Origin: Gammaproteobacteria bacterium
GTDB lineage: Bacteria; Pseudomonadota; Gammaproteobacteria; Pseudomonadales; Halieaceae
Assembly (NCBI GenBank): GCA_024686215.1
Contig: JAIBDN010000012.1
Span: 1 to 50,954, forward strand
Direction: 5' to 3'
DNA: 50,954 nucleotides
Each line of letters begins with the position of its first letter. Within the stretch, counting starts at the first letter, position 1. The notes under the pieces are model-generated. The model saw nothing but the letters and a program-made list of their open reading frames with translations, was not told the origin of the DNA and made no database searches. Shown here piece by piece: positions 26,923 to 35,227 of the stretch. A program made the translations under genes and the position numbers.

Positions 26923-28983
26923 ATGAGTTATAGGCTAGGCGTAGATGTCGGGGGTACCTTTACCGACCTGCTATTGATCAATGAAGAGACCGGGGAAACC
27001 CATACCGCCAAAGTGCCCTCCACACCGGAAGACTCGTCCCTGGGGGTGCTCAATGGTATTGCCAGGATTTGTGATGAATCGGGTATCGACCCACAGAGTG
27101 TTAGTCGGGTGATGCATGGTACTACCGTGGCTACCAACGCGGTGCTCACCGGAAAAGGGGCCAGGGTTGGCCTGGTGACCACTGAGGGCTATGAGGATAC
27201 TTTACAGGTGGCGCGCTCTTTCTGCCCCGGTGGCCTGGGTGGCTGGGTCGGTTTCGTCAAGAAGCCTCTGCTGGCACCGCTGGAGCTGACCATAGGCGCC
27301 AGCGAGCGGCTGGCTGCAGATGGCTCGGTAGTGCGCGGGCTGGACGAGGATAAGCTGCGCGCTGACTTGCGCACCCTGCACAACAAGGGCGAGGTTGAGG
27401 CCCTGACTATCTGTTTTATCAACGCCTACATGAATGGGGCGCATGAGCGGCGTGCGCGAGACATTGCGGCGGAGATTTTCACTGACACCCCGATATCTAT
27501 TTCCAGTGACGTGGTACCGGAGATGCAGGAGTATGAGCGCACCGAGACCACGGTAGTGAACTCCTACGTGCGCCCGGAGGTGGCGAAATATGTGCGCAAC
27601 CTGCAGGCTGCGCTGGACGACAAGATGGGCAGCGATACCCAGCTGTCAATTCTGCGCTCCGATGGTGGCCTGGCCTCAGCCCGTGGCTCGGCAGAGTCCC
27701 CGGTTAACCTGCTGATGTCCGGTCCGGCCGGTGGTGTTTCCGGCGCTATATATTTCTGTAGTCGTGCGGGCTTTGACGACATCCTCACCTTCGACATGGG
27801 CGGGACTTCAACAGATGTTGCCCTTATCCAGAACTCCCGGGCGCGCGTGCGTCGCGAGACCATTGTTGCAGACGTGCGGGTGCGGGCACCCTCAGTGGAT
27901 GTGCGCACGGTGGGCGCCGGTGGTGGTTCTATTGCCTTTGTTCCTGAGCTGACCAAGGCTTTGCGTGTTGGCCCGGAATCAGCCGGAGCGGTGCCTGGCC
28001 CTGCGTGTTATATGAAAGGTGGTGAGTTGCCCACGGTGTGTGACGCCAACGTCGTGCTGGGCTACTTGCCATCCGATGTGCAGCTGGGTGGCAAGATGGA
28101 TATCAACCGCGATGCCTCGGTGAAAGCAGTGCAGCAGGTAGCGGATGCGATGGGTATAGACTTGATGGCCGCAGCTGAAGGTATCGTTAAAATTGTCAAC
28201 GAATCGATGTTCGGTGCGCTGCGCCTGGTGTCCGTTGAGCAGGGCTATGACCCGCGCGACTTTGCCCTGGTGGGCTTTGGCGGTGCAGGCCCCCTGCATG
28301 CCAATGCGATGGGTATTCTCACTGACGCCTGGCCGGTCATTGTGCCCCCAGGTCCTGGCGTACTGTGTGCTTATGGCGACGCCACCACCCAGGTGCAGGA
28401 TGAGGCCGCGCGTACCTACCTGACCATGGCGGGAGACTTGACCGACGAGCAATTGTTGGCTGACCTACACGAACTGCAGCAACGTGCCGGAGAGTCGCTG
28501 CTTGCCGACGGCATTCCGGTGGAGGATCACCAGGTGAGTTACCAGGCTGATCTGCGTTACGCCGGTCAGGCCTTCCAGATCACCGTGGACTTCAGTGAGC
28601 AGGAGCTGCAGGCACGTGGACTGAAATTGCTCACCGAGCAGTTCGATGCGGAACATGAACAGTTATTCACCTTCAAACTGGGTGATGGTCACGAAATCCT
28701 GATGATACGTGCCGTGGCCAAGGCCAGGGCTACCGCTATTGCGGAATTGACCGTGGGTCAGGCAGGCACAGACCTGGAAGATTGTCGCATCCATGAAAGT
28801 CGCTTCTACTACGATGGGCAGTGGCACGACATTTACATCTACGATCGCGGTAAGTTACACGAGGGTCTGGTGGTGCCAGGCCCGGCGATTGTTGGCGAAA
28901 TGGATTCTACGACCGTAGTACTGCCTGGCTTCGAAGCCCGTGTGGATGCTGTTGGCAACCTGCTGATGAACCCGGCGCAATAG
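26923..28983 (+). CDS. hyuA: HyuA-type ATP-dependent hydantoinase/oxoprolinase, subunit A
   Basis: A 686-aa actin-fold ATPase subunit of the hydantoinase/5-oxoprolinase/acetone carboxylase family; with HyuB it opens a lactam or imide ring at the cost of ATP. The phosphate-binding motif DVGGTFTDLLLI is at residues 8-19. HGTTVATNAVLTGKG, DMGGTSTDVAL and GAGGGSIAFV follow, with a C-terminal HyuA_C region. ATG 26923 follows CAGGAGATAAAA. It lies 12 bp before hyuB. Family members act on N-methylhydantoin, 5-oxoproline or caprolactam; the substrate here is unknown, and a pyrrolinone or lactam is my suggestion from context. Confidence 0.9.
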   Translation: MSYRLGVDVGGTFTDLLLINEETGETHTAKVPSTPEDSSLGVLNGIARICDESGIDPQSVSRVMHGTTVATNAVLTGKGARVGLVTTEGYEDTLQVARSFCPGGLGGWVGFVKKPLLAPLELTIGASERLAADGSVVRGLDEDKLRADLRTLHNKGEVEALTICFINAYMNGAHERRARDIAAEIFTDTPISISSDVVPEMQEYERTETTVVNSYVRPEVAKYVRNLQAALDDKMGSDTQLSILRSDGGLASARGSAESPVNLLMSGPAGGVSGAIYFCSRAGFDDILTFDMGGTSTDVALIQNSRARVRRETIVADVRVRAPSVDVRTVGAGGGSIAFVPELTKALRVGPESAGAVPGPACYMKGGELPTVCDANVVLGYLPSDVQLGGKMDINRDASVKAVQQVADAMGIDLMAAAEGIVKIVNESMFGALRLVSVEQGYDPRDFALVGFGGAGPLHANAMGILTDAWPVIVPPGPGVLCAYGDATTQVQDEAARTYLTMAGDLTDEQLLADLHELQQRAGESLLADGIPVEDHQVSYQADLRYAGQAFQITVDFSEQELQARGLKLLTEQFDAEHEQLFTFKLGDGHEILMIRAVAKARATAIAELTVGQAGTDLEDCRIHESRFYYDGQWHDIYIYDRGKLHEGLVVPGPAIVGEMDSTTVVLPGFEARVDAVGNLLMNPAQ

Positions 28984-28995
28984 GAGAGCAATAAG

Positions 28996-30867
28996 ATGAG
29001 TGCAACAATTATCCAGAGCAACAACACGCCTCTCCGCAGCGTCGATGTGGACGGCGTCACTGTCGATATTATCGAGAACGCCTTGCGCAATGCCCGTGAA
29101 GAGATGGACGCGGTGCTGTTTCGCACTGCCATGTCTCCAGGTATTCGTGAGCAGGGTGACTGCTTCCCCATGATCGCCAACCGCGATGGCAAGATGGTAG
29201 TGGGGCAATTCGGCTCCTTTATTGGTCCCTTTCTGGAAGTCTATGACGAGGAGATCGAAGAGGGGGATATTATTCTTACCAATGACCCCTATATGTGCAA
29301 CGCGGCCGTGTCGCACCTGCCCGACTGGGTGGTTTTGGTCCCGGTATTCAAGGATGGTCGGCACATTGCCTGGTCTGCCATGTTCGGGCATATGTCAGAC
29401 AATGGCGGTATGGTGCCCGGCTCCATTCCCATCCAGGCGACGAATATCTACCAGGAAGGGATTCGTATTCCGCCGATCAAACTTTACAAGAAGGGCGAGC
29501 TACAGTCAGATTTGCTGGAATTGATTCTGCACAATGTGCGTACCCCCCAGTGGAACCGCTTTGACCTGAACGCGCTGGTAGCAGCCTGTAATACCGCGGC
29601 CAAGCGCTGCGTAGAACTGGCTGAGCGCTTTGGTGACGATGTTTTGGATAGCACCATGGACATGATGCTGCAGCGCAATTACGAGGCGATGAAGCACATT
29701 ATTGGTATGTTTATCCCGGAGGAGCCCCGCGAGTTTGAGGACTACCTGTGTGATGACGGTATGGGCATGGGGCCTTATAAAATCAAGTGCAAGATGTGGC
29801 GCGAGGGCGACGTTGCCATCTTTGACTTTGAGGGAACAGACCCCCAGGCGCAAAGCTCAGTTAACTTTTATCTCAACGAAGATATGTTCAAGATGTTCTT
29901 CGGCTCCTTCACCATCAACGTGGTAGATCCGCAAATTGTGTTCAACGACGGCTTCTATGACCTGGTGGATGTGCGCATTCCCCAGGGCACGCTGCTCAAG
30001 CCTAACTTCCCTGCAGCCCTGTCGGGTCGTACCCATGCCCTGGGGCGAATCTTTGATTTGCTGGGTGCCTTGCTCGGCATGGGCGCGCCGGAACAGATGC
30101 TGAACGCCGCAGGGTTCTCTGATTCGCCGCACCTTTTCTACTCCGGCTACGACAAGAAGGGTGAGTGGTTCCAGTTGTTCCAGATTGGTTTTGGCGGTAT
30201 TCCCGGGCGACCAGTGGGCGACGGCCCTGACGGTCACTCGCTATGGCCCGGCTTTACCAATGTGCCCAACGAATTTATTGAGTCCTACTTTCCGCTGCGC
30301 ATTGAACGCTACGAAACTATCCCTGATTCCGGTGGCGCCGGATTACACCGCGGCGGTAACGGTCTCAGCGTGGCCTATCACTTTCTCTGTGATGGCGAGA
30401 TCGGAATACACGATGAGCGCTGGTTGATGTACCCCTGGGGAGTGCTCGGTGGTGATACCGGCATGCGCTCCACCAAGCGTCTGGTGCGTGCAGATGGCAG
30501 TGAACAGTGGTTGCCGGCCAAGGCCGAAGGTATCAAAGTGAAAGAAGGCGATCTGCTGTACTTCAATACCTGGGGTGGAGGTGGTTGGGGCGACCCCTTC
30601 CAGCGCGATCCGCAACTGGTGCGCCAGGATGTGGAGCGGCGTCTGGTGACGGCTGCAGGCGCGCGCCGCTACGGCGTGGTGATTAACGCAGATGGCGCGG
30701 TAGATGCAACAGCGACAGATGCCCTGCGCATGGAGATGATGGCCGCGCGCGGAGAGGTGCAAGAGGTATTTAATTTCGGTGGCAATGTGGAAGATATTCG
30801 CGCGCGTTGCGAGGCGGAAACCCATCTTCCTGCACCTGTGGCACCTACGTTCATCGCCGGAGGCTAA
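28996..30867 (+). CDS. hyuB: HyuB-type ATP-dependent hydantoinase/oxoprolinase, subunit B
   Basis: A 623-aa partner of HyuA, longer than some HyuB proteins but within the family range. Features: VDIIENALRNAREEMDAVLFRTAMSP near the start, ILTNDPYMCNAAVSHLPDW, MFGHMSDNGGMVPGS, and near the end ERYETIPDSGGAGLHRGGNG and FNTWGGGGWGDPFQRDP. ATG 28996 follows TAGGAGAGCAATAAG. Keeping A and B as separate genes is the hydantoinase arrangement rather than the fused eukaryotic 5-oxoprolinase. No acetone carboxylase gamma subunit follows, which argues against a carboxylase. Confidence 0.9.
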   Translation: MSATIIQSNNTPLRSVDVDGVTVDIIENALRNAREEMDAVLFRTAMSPGIREQGDCFPMIANRDGKMVVGQFGSFIGPFLEVYDEEIEEGDIILTNDPYMCNAAVSHLPDWVVLVPVFKDGRHIAWSAMFGHMSDNGGMVPGSIPIQATNIYQEGIRIPPIKLYKKGELQSDLLELILHNVRTPQWNRFDLNALVAACNTAAKRCVELAERFGDDVLDSTMDMMLQRNYEAMKHIIGMFIPEEPREFEDYLCDDGMGMGPYKIKCKMWREGDVAIFDFEGTDPQAQSSVNFYLNEDMFKMFFGSFTINVVDPQIVFNDGFYDLVDVRIPQGTLLKPNFPAALSGRTHALGRIFDLLGALLGMGAPEQMLNAAGFSDSPHLFYSGYDKKGEWFQLFQIGFGGIPGRPVGDGPDGHSLWPGFTNVPNEFIESYFPLRIERYETIPDSGGAGLHRGGNGLSVAYHFLCDGEIGIHDERWLMYPWGVLGGDTGMRSTKRLVRADGSEQWLPAKAEGIKVKEGDLLYFNTWGGGGWGDPFQRDPQLVRQDVERRLVTAAGARRYGVVINADGAVDATATDALRMEMMAARGEVQEVFNFGGNVEDIRARCEAETHLPAPVAPTFIAGG

Positions 30868-30979
30868 TACTGACACTGTGAGAGGGTGGAAATAGTCTGG
30901 AAATATTTTTAAATTAATGTGAACCAGCGCGAAAGAGGGGGCGTATAACACTTTAATACACACTCATGGAGTAAGAATT

Positions 30980-31387
30980 ATGTTTCGCAAACTGGTCACA
31001 TTGTCAGCAGCTATCATCGTTTCACTGGGTTTTTCACAGGTCTCCCTCGCCGGAGAGGAGAGCGCAGAGACTGCAACAGTCGTAGTGTATCGCGCGGACG
31101 AATCATTCAAGACCGAGCGTTTGGGGCTGGATGTTCACATGGGTGAGGGCAGCCTTGGTCGCCTGAAAGCCGAGAATGCCATGGTGATTACCCGTCCTGC
31201 GGGCGAATATGTAATCAATACCAACATTAACGGTTCAGAGCCTCTGGTGTTGGACCTGAAGGCTGGAGAGACCCACTACGTGCATACGCAAATGCAGATG
31301 CAGGGAACTCGGGTAAAGGTAGAGATGAATGAAGTAGAAGAGCAGGTGGCTAGAGTGCAGCAGCCTTCTCTTGATCAGGCGATCTGA
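30980..31387 (+). CDS. Small secreted DUF2846-like protein
   Basis: A 135-aa exported protein. A signal peptide (MFRKLVTLSAAIIVSLGFSQVSLA) is followed by a small all-beta domain: TATVVVYRADESF, GSLGRLKAENAMVI, GEYVINTNINGSEPLVLDL and AGETHYVHTQMQMQG. The order resembles DUF2846-type domains, which are often found in lipoproteins of unknown role. ATG 30980 follows ATGGAGTAAGAATT. It has its own 112-bp upstream gap and a terminator, so it is probably monocistronic. A functional link to hyuAB is not evident. Confidence 0.65.
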   Translation: MFRKLVTLSAAIIVSLGFSQVSLAGEESAETATVVVYRADESFKTERLGLDVHMGEGSLGRLKAENAMVITRPAGEYVINTNINGSEPLVLDLKAGETHYVHTQMQMQGTRVKVEMNEVEEQVARVQQPSLDQAI

Positions 31388-31414
31388 TCCAACAATCGGA
31401 AGGGTCCATATTTC

Positions 31415-31448
31415 AAGCAGGGCTGCTGCATAAGCGCCCTGCTTTTTT
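31415..31448 (+). terminator. Rho-independent terminator after the DUF2846-like gene
   Basis: The stem AAGCAGGGC (31415-31423) pairs with GCCCTGCTT (31436-31444) across a 12-base loop and ends in a run of six T (31443-31448). It also lies 27 bp beyond the stop of the convergent minus-strand gene at 31475. Confidence 0.85.
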
Positions 31449-31474
31449 ATGCGTGAAGCATAAGCGTTTTCCGC

Positions 31475-32203
31475 TTATCGGGCTTCCGTTATTTCCAGTT
31501 CCATCAACTCGTAGTGGGTCATCATGTAGCCCTCTGCGCCAGCTTTAAGCAGGATGTAGTCGTCGTCCGCGGTACACCAGACGTTGTAGGGCGGGTGCTC
31601 TTCGGGCAGTTGACCCGCGGTATCCACGACCTGGAAGTGGTAGGCATTGAAGTCACCTGCGCCAACCGTGATCGATTCTTCTCCGATATATTGAATGCCA
31701 AAACCGAGGCGAAACAGCATCGGGCCGGTCGCGCCACGGTGGTCAGGGGAAGACAGCATGACATGATCAAGGAAGCGCTTACCGGGCCCCTGGCTGCGGT
31801 CGTAGGCCTTCATTAACAAGGCGTCACCCACAATGGGGTGGCATTGCATCCACTGCACCGGATTGTCGATATCGATCCGTTGGGTGATGCGCCCATCCTT
31901 GCGGTTATACGTTTCGCACTCTACCTGCTGGTCAGTGAAGCGGAACCAGCCGCTGCCCTCAAACTCGTGGCCCACGGTAAGACGCACATGACAGTCCAGT
32001 GGTCTGGAACTGTGCTGGTCCATTGCGGCGACCACGTCGCGCACCACCATGGGCGCATCGTCTATCTCGCAGTGCGCGTGCATTACGGAGGTGCCGTTAG
32101 GCTGTTGTGTAATAGTGAAATATTCGCGTCCGCGCTCTTCATCCATGCGCTGTGGTTGCTTGCTGGTATAGAGGATCTTTCCCCGGATCGTACGATAAGC
32201 CAT
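31475..32203 (-). CDS. Hypothetical protein, probable beta-barrel/lipocalin-like (242 aa)
   Basis: I do not recognise a named family. It is a soluble 242-aa protein rich in beta strands and aromatic residues, with no signal peptide. Visible segments: GREYFTITQQPNGTSVMHAH, CHVRLTVGHEFEGSGWFRF, GIQYIGEESITVGAGDFNAYHF and NVWCTADDDYILLKAG. The alternating pattern suggests a ligand-binding calycin/DUF3108-type barrel, which is an inference. The start ATG at 32203 follows CTGGAGTTTTT. It lies 21 bp downstream of the VOC-like gene in the same direction, so both may act on one hydrophobic substrate. Confidence 0.55.
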   Translation of the reverse strand: MAYRTIRGKILYTSKQPQRMDEERGREYFTITQQPNGTSVMHAHCEIDDAPMVVRDVVAAMDQHSSRPLDCHVRLTVGHEFEGSGWFRFTDQQVECETYNRKDGRITQRIDIDNPVQWMQCHPIVGDALLMKAYDRSQGPGKRFLDHVMLSSPDHRGATGPMLFRLGFGIQYIGEESITVGAGDFNAYHFQVVDTAGQLPEEHPPYNVWCTADDDYILLKAGAEGYMMTHYELMELEITEAR

Positions 32204-32224
32204 AAAAACTCCAGAAATGCCTGT

Positions 32225-33088
32225 CTAGGAATAGACCAGCGTAAAGTGTTCGCCCGCGCAGCCCCGGTGACTGCTGACCTGATGTCCGCTAAACGGCCCT
32301 TGCTCCGCCGTGTACGCAGTGCTGTCTGCGGTGGCGCTGCAATGCAAGGCTACACAGGCCATGCCGCTGTTGATGCCTGCGGGGGCTTCCAGGGTGTGTG
32401 CGATTTCGTCTATCTCTAGCAGTGCCTGTCCCGCCAATTGCAGCGTGGCGACCGGGTGCCTCTGCTCCAGATCAAAGCCCCTGGCCTGATTGACCACGGT
32501 GATTTTAGTCTCGAAAGTCAGCCCCGTAGTGGCACTGATTGACGCATACTGGGTCAGGCTGCGTTCTCGTGAGGGCGTGGATAGTACTGGTATGAACAGG
32601 TGATCTACCGGGGCGCTGCAGGTGGGCAGTTCAAAGGGTGGCACCTCACCGCTGACCTGGGTCAGGTAGAGGATCTCGCCTGTCGGTCCGCGTACCTGAC
32701 AGGCACGTATTTTATCCGAGACATCCAGGTCGGCAGGCGGGCGCAGTAATTCAAAGGGTGATGACGTCAGGCTGCTGGCCAGTTGATCAACATCTTCAAC
32801 CAGTACTTCCAGGGCCAGCCAGCCGAAACTGGCCAGGCTGTCGCGGGTGCTGGCCTCAGGATATTCAAGGATCTGTAGCCACTGGCGTCCCTGCTGGTTT
32901 GCCAGTATCCAGTGTCGGTTGCCGGCCAGCTGTGGGTACCCCAGGGCGCCGGCGGTGTCTGCATCCAGTTCACTGGCGGCGACTACGTACTGATGCATAA
33001 ACCGGGTATAGGCATCTGTGGCCGCCTGTCCGTCGGCTGCTATCAGGGTACAAAGGGCTACTGGCCCGATGCGTGGGGTCTCTTGCAT
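32225..33088 (-). CDS. VOC (glyoxalase/bleomycin-resistance) superfamily-like protein
   Basis: A 287-aa protein with two repeated beta-alpha-beta-beta-beta-like halves, which fits the vicinal oxygen chelate fold used by glyoxalases, extradiol dioxygenases and isomerases. Segments typical of VOC domains are FGWLALEVLVEDVDQLA, FELLRPPADLDVS and VRGPTGEILYLTQV in the first half, and APVDHLFIPVLSTPSRERSL in the second. Metal ligands cannot be fixed with confidence. It diverges from the LeuC-like gene over 115 bp containing operator-like repeats and is followed by the 242-aa unknown gene. Catalytic role unknown. Confidence 0.65.
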   Translation of the reverse strand: MQETPRIGPVALCTLIAADGQAATDAYTRFMHQYVVAASELDADTAGALGYPQLAGNRHWILANQQGRQWLQILEYPEASTRDSLASFGWLALEVLVEDVDQLASSLTSSPFELLRPPADLDVSDKIRACQVRGPTGEILYLTQVSGEVPPFELPTCSAPVDHLFIPVLSTPSRERSLTQYASISATTGLTFETKITVVNQARGFDLEQRHPVATLQLAGQALLEIDEIAHTLEAPAGINSGMACVALHCSATADSTAYTAEQGPFSGHQVSSHRGCAGEHFTLVYS

Positions 33089-33107
33089 GCTCGCGTTTCA
33101 ACTCTTT

Positions 33108-33133
33108 AGATATAATGCTATATTAATATAACA
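33108..33133. promoter_or_regulatory. Operator-like AT-rich repeats in the VOC/LeuC divergent promoter
   Basis: AGATATAATG (33108-33117), the perfect palindrome TATATTAATATA (33119-33130) and the overlapping ATATAACA (33126-33133) lie between the divergent start codons at 33088 and 33204. They resemble the sites in front of the GntR gene (GATATAACATTA, AGATATATAACATG). Confidence 0.4.
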
Positions 33134-33203
33134 AATGTGCTTTTGCAGCAATGCACTGGCCATAAAAGCATTAATTTTCCACTATTCGCAAGAGCGAGAA
33201 AGC

Positions 33204-34604
33204 ATGGGCCTGAGCCTGTTCGAAAAGCTATGGCAGGAACACCGGGTAGAAAGGCAGGACGATGCTACCGACCTGATTTACATAGACCGCGTATTCCTGC
33301 ATGAAAGGACCGGCTCCATCGCGTTGTCCAGTTTGCAGGCCGACGGCCGTGACGTGTTTTATCCGCAGCAGGTATTTTGCTGTATGGATCATATTGTCGA
33401 TACCTATCCTGAGCGCAGTGATGAAACGACCATGCCCAGCGGTAAGGACTTTATTGTTGCCACTCGCAGTCACACCCGCGCAGCAGGTATCACGCTGTTC
33501 GACCTGGATGATCCGCGTCAGGGCATCGTGCATGTGGTATCACCTGAGCAGGGCATCGTGCAGCCAGGGATGACACTGGTCTGTCCCGACAGCCATACCT
33601 GTACCCAGGGGGCACTGGGCGCGTTGGCCTGGGGTATCGGTTCCAGTGAGGCAGAGCACGCTCTGGCAACCAAGACCCTGCGGGTGAAAAAGCCGCGCAC
33701 CATGCGCGTACATTTTGACGGCAGCCTGGCGCTGGGTGTGAGTGCCAAGGATATGATTCTGCATTTGATCGCGACCCACGGGGCTAATGGAGGTAGCGGT
33801 TACGCGGTGGAATTCACTGGGCAGGCGGTGTCCGAGCTGGATATGGAGGCTCGGATGACGCTGTGCAATATGGCGGTGGAGTTTTCGGCATTTACCGGGC
33901 TGATCGCCCCGGATGAAAAGACTGTGGCCTTTTTGCAGGGCAGGCCCTACGCCCCAGTGGGAGAGGCGTGGCAGCAGGCCGCGGACTATTGGCGGCAACT
34001 AGTCTCTGATGCGGACAGTATTTATGACTGTGAACTGCGGGTGGATTGTACTTCCCTGGAGCCTCAGGTGACCTGGGGTACCAGTCCGCAGCATGCGACT
34101 GGTATATCGGGGGCGGTGCCCGCCCCCGGTGATGTCGACACACTAGAGCGTGCGGGTCGCGAAAAGGCCCTGGCGTACATGGATTTACAGGTGGGGGAGC
34201 CTATTGCCGGGAAGATGTTGGATGCGGCATTTATTGGTTCCTGTACCAACAGCCGTATCAGCGATCTGCGCCTTGCTGCAAGTGTGCTCAAGGGGCGCAA
34301 GGTCGCGCCGGGTTTGCGTGCCATCTGTGTGCCCGGTTCCATGCTGGTTAAGGCTCAGGCCGAGGCTGAAGGGTTAGATAAAGTCTTTATCGAGGCAGGC
34401 TTTGAGTGGCGCGCATCGGGTTGTTCCATGTGCTTCTTTGCCGGTGGCGAGCATTTTGGCTTTCAGCAGCGCGTCATCAGTACCACTAACCGCAATTTCG
34501 AAAGCCGGCAGGGACCGGAAACTCGCACCCACCTGGCCAGTCCGGTGATGGTGGCAGCATCCGCCGTGCGCGGCTGTATTACCGATCCGCGGGAGTTTCT
34601 GTAG
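33204..34604 (+). CDS. LeuC-like large subunit of an aconitase-family hydro-lyase
   Basis: A 466-aa aconitase-superfamily large subunit, exactly the length of E. coli LeuC. ATG 33204 starts MGLSLFEKLW as in LeuC; the frame upstream is not conserved-looking. The [4Fe-4S] ligands are Cys347 (GSCTNSR), Cys407 and Cys410 (CSMC). The normally strict isopropylmalate-isomerase segment MAIEAGARAGL is changed to MAVEFSAFTGL, and the region after the CxxC is FFAGGEHFGF. No leuA or leuB is nearby. This suggests hydration of another substituted maleate (citraconate- or dimethylmaleate-like) rather than leucine synthesis, although that cannot be excluded. It overlaps the small-subunit gene by 1 bp. Confidence 0.88.
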   Translation: MGLSLFEKLWQEHRVERQDDATDLIYIDRVFLHERTGSIALSSLQADGRDVFYPQQVFCCMDHIVDTYPERSDETTMPSGKDFIVATRSHTRAAGITLFDLDDPRQGIVHVVSPEQGIVQPGMTLVCPDSHTCTQGALGALAWGIGSSEAEHALATKTLRVKKPRTMRVHFDGSLALGVSAKDMILHLIATHGANGGSGYAVEFTGQAVSELDMEARMTLCNMAVEFSAFTGLIAPDEKTVAFLQGRPYAPVGEAWQQAADYWRQLVSDADSIYDCELRVDCTSLEPQVTWGTSPQHATGISGAVPAPGDVDTLERAGREKALAYMDLQVGEPIAGKMLDAAFIGSCTNSRISDLRLAASVLKGRKVAPGLRAICVPGSMLVKAQAEAEGLDKVFIEAGFEWRASGCSMCFFAGGEHFGFQQRVISTTNRNFESRQGPETRTHLASPVMVAASAVRGCITDPREFL

Positions 34605-35224
34605 TGCTGATGGAAGAATTTGTAAGGCATAGTGGTATTGCCGCGCCCATACTGCGGGGTAATGTCGATACTGATGCCATTATTCCGTCCCGGGAGATGA
34701 AGCGCGTGTCCAAGCTCGGATTGGGGGAGGGCTTGTTTGCCGGTTGGCGCTACCTTACCCAGGAAACGCGCAACCCTGATCCGCAGTTCGTGCTAAACCA
34801 GGATGCTTATCGCGGCGCCAGTATTTTGTTGTCCGGCCCCAATTTTGGTTGTGGCTCATCCCGTGAGCACGCAGTGTGGGCGCTTAAAGAATTCGGTATT
34901 CGCGCTATTATTGCGCCTGGGTTTGGCAGTATTTTTGCAAACAACTGTGTGCGCAATGGCGTCCTGGCACTGGAAATGGGTGATGCTGAGATTAAACGCA
35001 TCGCTGATTGGGTAGCGCTGGATGCGCAACGCAACCGGGTGCTGATCGATTTGCCTGCTCAGGTGGTGGAGGCGGCTGATGTCAGTTTCCCATTCTCTGT
35101 GGATCCCGGTGCCAAGCGCATGTTGGTGGAGGGTCTGGATGCTATCGCCCTGACGCAGACCCGCTGGCAGCAAATAAGCGCTTTTCATGAGCAGCGAAAA
35201 CAGTTGCGCCCCTGGTTGTACTAG
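34604..35224 (+). CDS. LeuD-like small subunit of an aconitase-family hydro-lyase
   Basis: A 206-aa swivel-domain subunit that partners the LeuC-like protein. The start is GTG 34604, using the G of the upstream TAG; an in-frame ATG at 34610 is the alternative. Features: NVDTDAIIPSREMKRV, GLFAGWRYL, and the active-site segment GPNFGCGSSREHAVWAL with the catalytic Ser. The IIPSREMKRVSKLGLGEG stretch differs from the IIPKQFL-type sequence usual in true LeuD, in line with altered substrate use. It ends 3 bp before the convergent CoA-transferase gene. Confidence 0.88.
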   Translation: MLMEEFVRHSGIAAPILRGNVDTDAIIPSREMKRVSKLGLGEGLFAGWRYLTQETRNPDPQFVLNQDAYRGASILLSGPNFGCGSSREHAVWALKEFGIRAIIAPGFGSIFANNCVRNGVLALEMGDAEIKRIADWVALDAQRNRVLIDLPAQVVEAADVSFPFSVDPGAKRMLVEGLDAIALTQTRWQQISAFHEQRKQLRPWLY

Positions 35225-35227
35225 ACG

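Noticed and set aside
26923..30867. Acetone carboxylase alpha/beta subunits
   Set aside because: No gamma subunit gene follows and subunit sizes fit HyuA/HyuB better.
33204..35224. Canonical leuCD of leucine biosynthesis
   Set aside because: No leuA or leuB nearby, and normally fixed LeuC and LeuD segments are changed. Not fully excluded, so no gene symbol was given.
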